From the NCBI GenBank assembly GCA_019635435.1, contig JAHBZM010000001.1:1550001-1614000 (forward strand): a stretch of 64,000 bases of DNA, given 5' to 3'. Origin of the DNA: Ramlibacter sp. GTDB lineage: Bacteria > Pseudomonadota > Gammaproteobacteria > Burkholderiales > Burkholderiaceae_C. The notes under the pieces were generated by a model. The model made no database searches and was not told the DNA's origin. It was given only the letters and a program-made list of their open reading frames with translations. Below are positions 1 to 6,769 of this stretch, in pieces. Each line of letters begins with the position of its first letter. The stretch's first letter is position 1. Position numbers and translations under genes: made by a program.

Positions 1-1
1 C

Positions 2-748
2 CTGGCCGTGCGCGAGTTCGACGGCCTGCCCGTGGTGCTCAAGGTGCTGGACGCCGGCGGCCAGGAAGCCAGCGTGCACCTGTCGCGCTTCATCCAGGAA
101 TATGCGCTGCTGTCGCAGATCGACCACCCGCACGTCATCAAGATCTACGACCAGGGCTTCACCGACGACCATGCCTACATCGCCATGGAGTACTTCGAGC
201 GCGGCGACCTGCGCTCGGCCTTCACGGCCGGCATGGACCAGGCGCAGGTGTGCCGCATCATCGGCCAGGTGGCCCAGGCGCTGTCCGTGATCCACGGGCG
301 GGGCGTGATCCACCGCGACCTCAAGCCCGAGAACATCATGCTGCACGCCGATGGCTCGGTGGCGCTGGCCGACTTCGGCATCGCCAAGTCCATGCTCAAG
401 GCCGAGAACATGGCGATGGCCCAGACCCGCCACGGCGATGTGGTGGGCACGCCGTATTACCTCAGCCCCGAGCAGGCCACGGGCCGCCCCATCACGCCGC
501 AAAGCGACCTGTACAGCCTGGGCATCATGATGTTCGAGATGCTGGCCGGGCGGCGCCCCTTCGCCGCCGAAACGCTGGAGCAGCTGCTGGCCCACCACCT
601 GCACGCGCCCACGCCCGCGCTGCCCGCGCACCATGCGCGGCTGCAGGCCATCGTCAACAAGCTCACCGCCAAGAAGCCCGAGGAGCGCTACGTGTCGGCC
701 CAGGCCCTGCTGGCCGACCTGGACGGCCTGGCGGGGGCGCCCGCCTGA
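2..748 (+). CDS. Serine/threonine protein kinase, C-terminal part (5' end outside window)
   Basis: The frame is open from the first bases, so the N-terminus, including the glycine-rich loop, is missing. Counting from the GTG at base 8, visible kinase landmarks are the ATP-anchoring lysine in VVLKVLD (about residue 12), the catalytic loop HRDLKPEN (102-109), the DFG magnesium motif (122-124) and the activation-segment end GTPYYLSPEQA (about 147). These define a Hanks-type, PknB-like kinase that phosphorylates Ser/Thr. The protein ends right after the kinase domain, with no PASTA or membrane segment, so the visible part looks cytoplasmic. Substrate is unknown. The ion channel gene follows 28 bases later and may be co-transcribed. 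Confidence 0.93.
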   Translation: MAVREFDGLPVVLKVLDAGGQEASVHLSRFIQEYALLSQIDHPHVIKIYDQGFTDDHAYIAMEYFERGDLRSAFTAGMDQAQVCRIIGQVAQALSVIHGRGVIHRDLKPENIMLHADGSVALADFGIAKSMLKAENMAMAQTRHGDVVGTPYYLSPEQATGRPITPQSDLYSLGIMMFEMLAGRRPFAAETLEQLLAHHLHAPTPALPAHHARLQAIVNKLTAKKPEERYVSAQALLADLDGLAGAPA

Positions 749-776
749 CGCCGGGCCGGTTGCCTTGGCGTGCCCC

Positions 777-1205
777 ATGCTGATCGTCGTCACCGCCTGT
801 TTGCTGCTGATTGCGCTGACCGCCACGCTGCATTACGAAACCCTGCGCCTGCTGAATGCCGGTTTGCCGGCGTTGCGCATCCCCAACCGCACCAAGGTGC
901 TGGTGGTGATCTTCGTCACCTTTGTGGCCCACGCGATCGAGATGGCCGTCTACGGCATGGCCATCTACGCCCTGGTGCGCTTTCTGGGCGCTGGCGCGCT
1001 CACGGGTTCGGCGGGCTTTTCGTTCATCAATTGCCTGTATTTCTCGGCCGAAACCTACACCTCGCTGGGGTTTGGCGACCTCACACCCGTGGGGCCGGTG
1101 CGCCTGCTGGCGGGGGTGGAAGCGCTCAACGGGCTGCTGCTGATCGGCTGGTCGGCCTCCTACACCTACATCGCCATGGAGCGGTTCTGGACCCAGCGCT
1201 CCTGA
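777..1205 (+). CDS. Small potassium-channel-like membrane protein
   Basis: A 142-residue protein with three or four hydrophobic segments (about residues 1-25, 40-70 and 110-135). Between the last two lies a pore-loop-like stretch with TSLGFGDLTP, which resembles the TxGYGD/TxGFGD selectivity filter of two-TM potassium channels (Ion_trans_2 family). No cytoplasmic regulatory domain is present. The ATG at 777 is chosen because the coding frame upstream overlaps the kinase gene and lacks channel-like sequence. It follows the kinase closely, so regulation by phosphorylation is possible but only inferred from adjacency. Ion specificity cannot be read with certainty. Confidence 0.75.
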   Translation: MLIVVTACLLLIALTATLHYETLRLLNAGLPALRIPNRTKVLVVIFVTFVAHAIEMAVYGMAIYALVRFLGAGALTGSAGFSFINCLYFSAETYTSLGFGDLTPVGPVRLLAGVEALNGLLLIGWSASYTYIAMERFWTQRS

Positions 1206-1258
1206 GGGCTGCCACCTTGGCGGCCGCGTGGAGATCGGCCTCGGCCTAAAATCCCCCG

Positions 1259-2719
1259 ATGATCTCCCGTGAACCCACCCTTGAACGCCTCGCCATTGCC
1301 CAACGCCTGCTGCTGGAGCCGTTCGGGCTGGACGAGTCCCACCTGAGCCGCGCGCTGGCCGAAATCACCGCGCACCGCGTGGACGACGCCGACCTGTACT
1401 TCCAGTACACGCGCAACGAGGGCTGGAGCCTGGAAGAGGGCATCGTCAAGACCGGCTCCTTCAGCATCGACCAGGGCGTGGGCGTGCGCGCGGTCAGCGG
1501 CGAGAAAACAGCCTTTGCCTATTCCGACGACATCTCGGAGGCCTCGCTGCTCGACGCGGCCCGCACCGTTCGGTCCATTTCGGCGGCAGCCCGCACGGGG
1601 CGGGCCAAGGTTGCTACCAAAAAGGTAGCGGGCAGCCGATCGCTGTACAACGGCCTGGACCCGATTGCCTCCCTGGACAGCACGGCCAAGGTGCAACTGC
1701 TCGAGCGCGTGGAACAGCTCGCGCGGGCCCGCGACCCGCGCGTGGCCCAGGTCATGGCGGGCCTGGCCAGCGAATACGACGTGGTCATGGTGGCGCGCGC
1801 CGACGGCACGCTGGCCGCCGACGTGCGGCCGCTGGTGCGGCTGTCGGTCACGGTCATTGCCGAGCAGAGTGGCCGGCGCGAGATGGGCTCGGGCGGTGGC
1901 GGCGGCCGCTTTGGCCTGGCCTATTTCGACGATGCGCGCATCAACGAGTTCGTGAACGACGCGGTCAATGCGGCCCTGACCAACCTCGAGTCGCGCCCCG
2001 CGCCGGCCGGTGAAATGACCGTGGTGCTGGGCCCGGGCTGGCCCGGCATCCTGCTGCACGAGGCCATTGGCCACGGGCTGGAGGGCGATTTCAACCGCAA
2101 GGGCTCCAGCGCGTTCGCTGGCCGCATCGGCAAGCGCGTGGCGGCCAAGGGCGTCACGGTGCTGGACGATGGCACCATTGCCGACCGCCGCGGCTCGCTC
2201 AACGTGGACGACGAGGGCAACACCAGCCAGCGCAACGTGCTGATCGAGGACGGCATCCTGCGCGGCTACATCCAGGACTCGATGAACGCGCGCCTGATGG
2301 GCGTCAAGCCCACCGGCAATGGCCGGCGCGAGAGCTATGCCCACATTCCCATGCCGCGCATGACCAACACCTACATGCTCGGTGGCGACAAGGACCCCCA
2401 GGAGATCGTGGCCAGCATCAAGAAGGGCCTGTACGCGACCAACTTCGGCGGCGGCCAGGTGGACATCACCAGCGGCAAGTTCGTGTTCTCGGCCAGCGAG
2501 GCCTTCTGGGTCGAGAACGGCAAGATCCAGTACCCGGTCAAGGGCGCCACCATCGTGGGCAATGGCCCCGACGCACTGACCCGCGTGACCCTGATCGGCA
2601 ACGACATGTCGCTGGACAGCGGCGTGGGCACCTGCGGCAAGGAAGGCCAGAGCGTGCCCGTGGGCGTGGGCCAGCCGACCCTGCGCATCGATGGCCTGAC
2701 TGTGGGCGGCACGGCCTGA
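1259..2719 (+). CDS. tldD: Metalloprotease TldD
   Basis: 486 residues, the usual TldD length. The zinc-binding HExxxH motif is seen as HEAIGH at residues 267-272, followed by GLEGD. TldD pairs with TldE/PmbA in a cytoplasmic peptidase that trims modified peptides (microcin B17, CcdA). No tldE lies in this window. An in-frame stretch near residues 119-126 (AKVATKKVAGS) is encoded by a copy of the 17-base GCTA...TAGC module found elsewhere in intergenic repeats, in what should be a variable surface region. The start ATG at 1259 follows a short spacer after the channel gene. Confidence 0.96.
   Translation: MISREPTLERLAIAQRLLLEPFGLDESHLSRALAEITAHRVDDADLYFQYTRNEGWSLEEGIVKTGSFSIDQGVGVRAVSGEKTAFAYSDDISEASLLDAARTVRSISAAARTGRAKVATKKVAGSRSLYNGLDPIASLDSTAKVQLLERVEQLARARDPRVAQVMAGLASEYDVVMVARADGTLAADVRPLVRLSVTVIAEQSGRREMGSGGGGGRFGLAYFDDARINEFVNDAVNAALTNLESRPAPAGEMTVVLGPGWPGILLHEAIGHGLEGDFNRKGSSAFAGRIGKRVAAKGVTVLDDGTIADRRGSLNVDDEGNTSQRNVLIEDGILRGYIQDSMNARLMGVKPTGNGRRESYAHIPMPRMTNTYMLGGDKDPQEIVASIKKGLYATNFGGGQVDITSGKFVFSASEAFWVENGKIQYPVKGATIVGNGPDALTRVTLIGNDMSLDSGVGTCGKEGQSVPVGVGQPTLRIDGLTVGGTA
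1613..1636 (+). repeat. GCTA-N9-AGC repeat module inside tldD
   Basis: GCTACCAAAAAGGTAGC is a perfect 6-bp stem with a 5-base loop, followed by GGGCAGC. The right part of the intergenic element at 16831-16890 reads GCTACCAAAAGCGTAGC then AAACGGGCAGC. The match suggests half of that repeat lies in frame inside tldD. Confidence 0.6.
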
Positions 2720-2750
2720 ATCCCGGGTGGCCACGGAACCTGGTTTTTCG

Positions 2751-3308
2751 ATGAGCATCTCGTCCCGCCTGCCGATCGATCCCAGCACCCACCTGCCGAG
2801 CATCCACAGTTTCGGCGAGCTGGGCGAGTTCCTGCGCGGCTCGGTTGCCGACGAAGACTGCCGCGAGGTCAGCGAGAGCATGGGCACGCTGGCCACGCAT
2901 GTGGAGGCCATCGTCGCCAGTCTGCGCCTGACCCGCGAGCGCGATGCCACGGCCCCCCTGCTGATGGACCTGCTCACGGTGCTGCGCAACCACCGCGCGC
3001 TGATCATCGCGCTCGGGCCGGCCTGGCGTGGGTTGTATGAATACGCCTCTTACCTCACCACGCTCAACAACTTCCGCGTGCTGATCGGCCAGTGGCTGCT
3101 GGAGGGCGATTCGCACAGCGAGACGCTGGGCCTGTCGGCCGAGGACTTCGAGCTGGTGGCCTGGCGCACCCTGGGCGAGGGCATGCTGATGCTGGACATG
3201 TACGAGCAGCTCGCGGCCCGCGCCACGCCCGAGGAATCGGCCATGGCCGCGCTGGAGGAACCGCGCGTGGAGCGGGCCCTGGCCTGGTGGCAAAAACTCA
3301 GGCTGTGA
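2751..3308 (+). CDS. Conserved hypothetical protein
   Basis: 185 residues from ATG 2751; a GTG at 2727 in the same frame is an alternative start but leaves little space after tldD. The protein is acidic, predicted mostly alpha-helical, without a signal peptide or membrane segment. No catalytic motif was recognised. It is rich in Leu, Glu and Trp near the C-terminus (AWWQKLRL). It lies in the tldD direction, 31 bases downstream, so it may share the tldD transcript. Function unknown. Confidence 0.75.
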   Translation: MSISSRLPIDPSTHLPSIHSFGELGEFLRGSVADEDCREVSESMGTLATHVEAIVASLRLTRERDATAPLLMDLLTVLRNHRALIIALGPAWRGLYEYASYLTTLNNFRVLIGQWLLEGDSHSETLGLSAEDFELVAWRTLGEGMLMLDMYEQLAARATPEESAMAALEEPRVERALAWWQKLRL

Positions 3309-3348
3309 CGTCCGCGCCACAGGCCGGCATGGCCTGTGAGGACTGTTG

Positions 3349-3357
3349 TGCTACATT
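3349..3357 (+). promoter_or_regulatory. Possible extended -10 promoter for the aroG leader
   Basis: TGCTACATT matches the extended -10 form TGn-TATAAT with one mismatch in the hexamer. Transcription would start near 3364, almost at the leader ATG (3365), which has no Shine-Dalgarno sequence. A leaderless leader-peptide mRNA is therefore possible. No good -35 box is visible. Confidence 0.4.
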
Positions 3358-3364
3358 TCGCCTC

Positions 3365-3454
3365 ATGCATCACGCAGTCCGTTTTTACTTTTTTGGCTAT
3401 TTTTGGTTCTCCAACGCCCCGGCGGTTGAGAGATCTGAGCGAGCCTGCAAGTAA
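3365..3454 (+). CDS. Aromatic-amino-acid leader peptide of the aroG attenuator
   Basis: A 29-residue ORF whose codons 7-15 read FYFFGYFWF: five Phe, two Tyr and one Trp in nine codons (3383-3409). It stops at TAA 3452-3454, 19 bases before a strong terminator and 95 bases before aroG. Such codon runs are the mark of attenuator leader peptides: when charged aromatic tRNA is scarce, the ribosome stalls in the run and the downstream RNA refolds. Use of all three aromatic residues fits control of DAHP synthase, the common entry to the pathway. No ribosome binding site is visible upstream. The identification is from sequence pattern; expression is not shown. Confidence 0.88.
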   Translation: MHHAVRFYFFGYFWFSNAPAVERSERACK

Positions 3455-3486
3455 CAGCGCCACAGAATCTCCCAAAAAACCGCCGG
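3419..3486 (+). promoter_or_regulatory. Antiterminator pairing of the aroG attenuator
   Basis: Bases 3419-3427 (CCGGCGGTT) duplicate the 3' arm of the terminator (3491-3499). They can therefore pair with the terminator 5' arm at 3478-3486 (AACCGCCGG) over nine base pairs and block it. The upstream arm lies in the leader codons just after the aromatic run, so a ribosome stalled on the run would leave it free. Confidence 0.8.
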
Positions 3487-3504
3487 ACCCCCGGCGGTTT
3501 TTTT
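3474..3504 (+). terminator. Attenuator terminator before aroG
   Basis: An intrinsic terminator: stem CCGCCGG (3480-3486) and CCGGCGG (3491-3497), loop ACCC, extended by A-tract/T-tract pairing, then seven T residues to 3504. It lies between the leader stop codon and the aroG ribosome binding site, the expected place for attenuation. Confidence 0.92.
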
Positions 3505-3549
3505 ATGCCCGATTTCCAATCAAAACCACGACAGCACAGGAGTGAACCG

Positions 3550-4680
3550 ATGAACGCCAAAGCCACCGCCCCCGGCACCGATGCCTGGTATGCGAACCCC
3601 GTCGACAAAACCAGCCAGACCGACGACGAACGCATCAAGGACATTACCGTGCTGCCCCCTCCTGAACACCTGATCCGCTTCTTCCCGATCCGCGGCACCG
3701 CCGTTGAATCGCTGATCACCGAAACGCGCAAGAACATCCACAACATCATGGCGGCCAAGGACGACCGGCTGCTGGTGGTGATCGGCCCCTGCTCGATCCA
3801 CGACCCGGCCGCCGCGCTGGACTACGCCCGCCGCCTCAAGGAGGCCCGCGCCAAGCACAGCGGCACGCTGGAGATCGTGATGCGCGTGTATTTCGAGAAG
3901 CCGCGCACCACCGTGGGCTGGAAGGGGCTGATCAACGACCCCTACCTGGACGAGAGCTTCCGCATCGACGAGGGCCTGCGCATTGCGCGCCAGCTGCTGA
4001 TCGAGATCAACCGGCTGGGCCTGCCCGCGGGCAGCGAGTTCCTGGACGTGATCTCGCCCCAGTACATCGGCGACCTGATCAGCTGGGGCGCAATTGGCGC
4101 GCGCACCACCGAGAGCCAGGTGCACCGCGAGCTGGCCTCGGGCATCTCGGCGCCCATCGGCTTCAAGAACGGCACCGACGGCAACATCAAGATCGCCACC
4201 GACGCGATCCAGGCCGCCGCGCGCGGCCACCACTTCCTGTCGGTGCACAAGAACGGCCAGGTGGCGGTGGTGCAGACCAGCGGCAACAAGGACTGCCACG
4301 TGATCCTGCGCGGCGGCAAGGCGCCCAACTACGACGCCGCCAGCGTGGCCGCGGCCTGCAAGGAGCTTGAGGCCGCGAAACTGCCGGCCACGCTGATGGT
4401 GGACTGCAGCCACGCCAACAGCAGCAAGCAGCATGAAAAGCAGATCGAGGTGGCGCGCGACATCGCGGCCCAGGTGGCCAGTGGCTCGCACCAGGTGTTC
4501 GGCCTGATGGTGGAGAGCCACCTCATGCCGGGCGCCCAGAAGTTCACGCCCGGCAAGGACGAGGCCGGCGCGCTGGAGTACGGCAAGAGCATCACCGACG
4601 CCTGCATTGGCTGGGGCGACTCGCTGCAGGTGCTGGACGTGCTGTCGGACGCCGTCAAGGCCCGCCGCGCGCGCAAGTAG
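3550..4680 (+). CDS. aroG: 3-deoxy-7-phosphoheptulonate (DAHP) synthase, class I
   Basis: Joins phosphoenolpyruvate and erythrose 4-phosphate, the first step of aromatic amino acid synthesis. The protein of 376 residues has the AroFGH-family signature GPCSIHD from residue 79, then RVYFEKPRTTVGWKG, and VDCSHANS near the metal site. The start at 3550 is preceded by AGGAG (3538-3542); an ATG at 3505 in frame lies directly after the attenuator T-tract and is less likely. Expression is probably controlled by the attenuator upstream. Which of Phe, Tyr or Trp inhibits the enzyme cannot be read here, so the G suffix is a conventional choice. Confidence 0.95.
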   Translation: MNAKATAPGTDAWYANPVDKTSQTDDERIKDITVLPPPEHLIRFFPIRGTAVESLITETRKNIHNIMAAKDDRLLVVIGPCSIHDPAAALDYARRLKEARAKHSGTLEIVMRVYFEKPRTTVGWKGLINDPYLDESFRIDEGLRIARQLLIEINRLGLPAGSEFLDVISPQYIGDLISWGAIGARTTESQVHRELASGISAPIGFKNGTDGNIKIATDAIQAAARGHHFLSVHKNGQVAVVQTSGNKDCHVILRGGKAPNYDAASVAAACKELEAAKLPATLMVDCSHANSSKQHEKQIEVARDIAAQVASGSHQVFGLMVESHLMPGAQKFTPGKDEAGALEYGKSITDACIGWGDSLQVLDVLSDAVKARRARK

Positions 4681-4767
4681 GTGCCCGGGCCCGCGGCGGG
4701 CGCTGCGGGTTTGACGGGGTTGCGGCGCGCGCCGGCTCGCGGCAAGCTTGCAGGTCTGGAGGCCGAC

Positions 4768-5079
4768 ATGCGCAGTGAAGTCACCGTCAAACTCGCCGAT
4801 GGAGCCGAGCTCCGCTTCGATCTGGATGAAGTGCAGCCCATGCCCCATGACGTGGCGCGCTGGTGGCTGGACGAGCAGTTCACCCGCCTGGGCTGCGAGC
4901 CGCTGCGCCCCACGGGCAAGGTGCTGATCGCCGACAAGGTGCTGTGCGTGGCGCAGGCGGCCGGCGGAGCCCAGTTTGCCGAGCCGCAATGGGGTGGCGC
5001 CTTTGCCCGCGCCGCCAGCGCCGCGCTGGCCAAGCCCGTGGTGCACGTGGACGTGCGCGAGATGGCCATTTCCTTCTGA
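4768..5079 (+). CDS. Conserved hypothetical protein
   Basis: 103 residues from ATG 4768, chosen because GGAGG (4758-4762) lies five bases upstream. The frame is open back to a GTG at 4681, directly after the aroG stop, but that extension is Ala/Gly/Arg-rich and has no ribosome binding site. The protein begins with a beta-rich stretch (EVTVKLADGAELRFDLDEV), has no signal or membrane segment, and no known motif was recognised. Its end abuts the repeat at 5081. Possibly cotranscribed with aroG; function unknown. Confidence 0.65.
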   Translation: MRSEVTVKLADGAELRFDLDEVQPMPHDVARWWLDEQFTRLGCEPLRPTGKVLIADKVLCVAQAAGGAQFAEPQWGGAFARAASAALAKPVVHVDVREMAISF

Positions 5080-5080
5080 T

Positions 5081-5144
5081 TTCAAGCCAAAAGTGCCTGG
5101 AGTCCAGGCGGGGCGGCCACTGCGCGCTATTTAATTGGTAGCAA
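5081..5144. repeat. Dispersed element (TGGAGTCCAGGC + 17-base module), copy 1
   Basis: Contains CCTGGAGTCCAGG, then GGCGGCCACTG, and the 17-base module GCTATTTAATTGGTAGC (5126-5142). It fills the gap between two convergent genes. The stop codon and last codons of mpl (PIATN) are encoded by its right end. Confidence 0.85.
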
Positions 5145-6672
5145 TGGGCGCCTGCAGCGCGTCGAGCAGCCGGGCGTGGATGCCGCCAAAGCCGCCGTTG
5201 CTCATGCACAGGATGTGATCGCCCGGCTGCGCGGCCGCCACCACCTGTGCCAGCACCGCGTCGATGCTGCCCGCCACCTGGGCACGCGGGCCCAGCGGGG
5301 CCAGCGCGGCGGAGGCGTCCCAGTCGAGCCCGCCGCTGTGGCAGAACGCCAGATCGGCCTGCTCCAGGCTCCAGGGCAGCTGGGCCTTCATGGCCCCGAG
5401 CTTCATGGTGTTGCTGCGCGGCTCGAACACCGCGAGGATGCGCGCCGCGCCTACCTTGCGCCGCAGCCCGTCGACCGTGGTGCGGATGGCCGTGGGGTGG
5501 TGGGCAAAGTCGTCGTAGACGGTGATGCCGTTGACCACGCCGCGCACCTCCATGCGGCGGCGCACATTTTCAAAGCGGCCCAGCGCTTTTGCGGCCTGCG
5601 CGGGCGCCACGCCCACATGCTCGGCCGCCGCGATCGCCGCCAGCGCGTTGAGCTGGTTGTGCACGCCGCCCAGTGCCCACTCGACGCGGGCCACGGCCTC
5701 GCCGCGCAGCAGCACGTCAAACGCATCGGGCTCGCCCACGGCTGAAAAATCGCTCACGGCCGCGCCAAAGCTGCGCAGCTCGCTCCAGCAGCCCGCGTGC
5801 AGCACGCGCTGCAGGCTGTCCTCCAGCCCGTTGACCACCACGCGCCCGGAAGGTGGCACGGTGCGCACCAGGTGATGGAACTGGCGTTCGATGGCGGCCA
5901 GGTCGTCAAAGATGTCGGCGTGGTCGAACTCCAGGTTGTTGAGCACGGCCGTGCGCGGGCGGTAATGGACAAACTTGCTGCGCTTGTCGAAAAAGGCGGT
6001 GTCGTACTCGTCGGCCTCGATCACGAAGACGCCGGGCCGTCCCGCCGCCGGGCCGCCCCAAGGCGGGACAGCCCCCTCGGGGGGCAGCGAACCACGCGCA
6101 GCGGGGAGCGTGGGGGCTCCGAGCCTTGCCGGGCCGCCCCAAGGCGGGACAGCCCCCTCGGGGGGCAGCGAACCACGCGCAGCGGGGAGCGTGGGGGCTC
6201 CGAGCCTTGCCGAGACGCCGAAATTCAGCGGCACCCCGCCCACCAGAAAGCCCGGCTGCAGCCCGGCCTGCTCCAGCACCCAGGCCAGCATCGAGGTGGT
6301 GGTGGTCTTGCCATGCGTGCCGGCCACGGCCAGCACGTGGCGGCCCTGCAGCACATGCTCGGCCAGCCACTGCGGGCCGCTGGTGTAGGGCGCGCCGGCG
6401 TCCAGAATGGCGTCCATCAGCGGGTAGCGGGCCGCGCCGCTGGCGTCGCGGGCGCGCGAGACCACGTTGCCCACCACCCAGACGTCGGGCTTCAACGCCA
6501 TCTGGGCGGCGTCAAACCCTTCAATGAGTTCAATGCCCAGCGCGCGCAGCTGGTCGCTCATCGGCGGGTACACGCCCGCGTCGCAGCCCGTGACCCTGTG
6601 GCCCGCCTCGCGGGCCAGCGCGGCCACGCCGCCCATGAAGGTGCCGCAGATACCGAGGATGTGAATGTGCAT
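5131..6672 (-). CDS. mpl: UDP-MurNAc:L-alanyl-gamma-D-glutamyl-meso-DAP ligase with in-frame repeat insertion
   Basis: Mpl re-attaches recycled tripeptide to UDP-MurNAc in peptidoglycan recycling (Mur ligase family, cytoplasm). The start MHIHILGICGTFMGG is typical; the ATP loop GTHGKTTT lies at residues 118-125, and EADEYDTAFFDKRSKF and NNLEFDHADIFDDL are Mpl signatures. At 513 residues it is about 55 longer than usual (roughly 457). The excess is two identical 27-residue units (155-208) starting ARLGAPTLPAARG, placed between the GVPLNFGVS and VFVIEADEYD strands. They are encoded by tandem 81-base copies of a repeat also found next to the gene. The frame is kept, so the protein is probably made; whether it is active is unknown. 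Confidence 0.93.
   Translation of the reverse strand: MHIHILGICGTFMGGVAALAREAGHRVTGCDAGVYPPMSDQLRALGIELIEGFDAAQMALKPDVWVVGNVVSRARDASGAARYPLMDAILDAGAPYTSGPQWLAEHVLQGRHVLAVAGTHGKTTTTSMLAWVLEQAGLQPGFLVGGVPLNFGVSARLGAPTLPAARGSLPPEGAVPPWGGPARLGAPTLPAARGSLPPEGAVPPWGGPAAGRPGVFVIEADEYDTAFFDKRSKFVHYRPRTAVLNNLEFDHADIFDDLAAIERQFHHLVRTVPPSGRVVVNGLEDSLQRVLHAGCWSELRSFGAAVSDFSAVGEPDAFDVLLRGEAVARVEWALGGVHNQLNALAAIAAAEHVGVAPAQAAKALGRFENVRRRMEVRGVVNGITVYDDFAHHPTAIRTTVDGLRRKVGAARILAVFEPRSNTMKLGAMKAQLPWSLEQADLAFCHSGGLDWDASAALAPLGPRAQVAGSIDAVLAQVVAAAQPGDHILCMSNGGFGGIHARLLDALQAPIATN
6047..6211. repeat. Tandem 81-base repeat (two copies) inside mpl
   Basis: Two directly repeated units begin at 6047 and 6128 with a period of exactly 81 bases (27 codons). 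Each holds GCCGGGCCGCCCCAAGGCGG, a C-run/G-run dyad (CCCCCTCGGGGGG) and GGGAGCGTGGGGGC. A diverged third copy lies at 6694-6769 between genes. The reading frame passes through both copies. Confidence 0.95.
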
Positions 6673-6693
6673 GGGGCGTGATTATGTTCCGCC

Positions 6694-6769
6694 GCCGGGC
6701 CGCCCCAAGGCGGAACGCGGCCCCCTTTGGGGGGCAGCGACCCACACGCCGTGGGGGAGCGTGGGGGCC
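6694..6769. repeat. Third, intergenic copy of the mpl repeat family
   Basis: Shares GCCGGGCCGCCCCAAGGCGG, a C-run/G-run dyad (CCCCCTTTGGGGGG) and GGGAGCGTGGGGGCC with the copies inside mpl. It fills the gap between the acyl-CoA ligase stop codon and the region just upstream of mpl. The dyad could act as a weak terminator. Confidence 0.9.

Noticed and set aside
1166..3007. A 613-codon minus-strand open frame over tldD
   Set aside because: Shadow of tldD; tldD has its metal-binding motif and family length.
3505..3549. A longer aroG start at ATG 3505
   Set aside because: It begins directly after the attenuator T-tract and lacks a ribosome binding site; the ATG at 3550 has AGGAG at good spacing.
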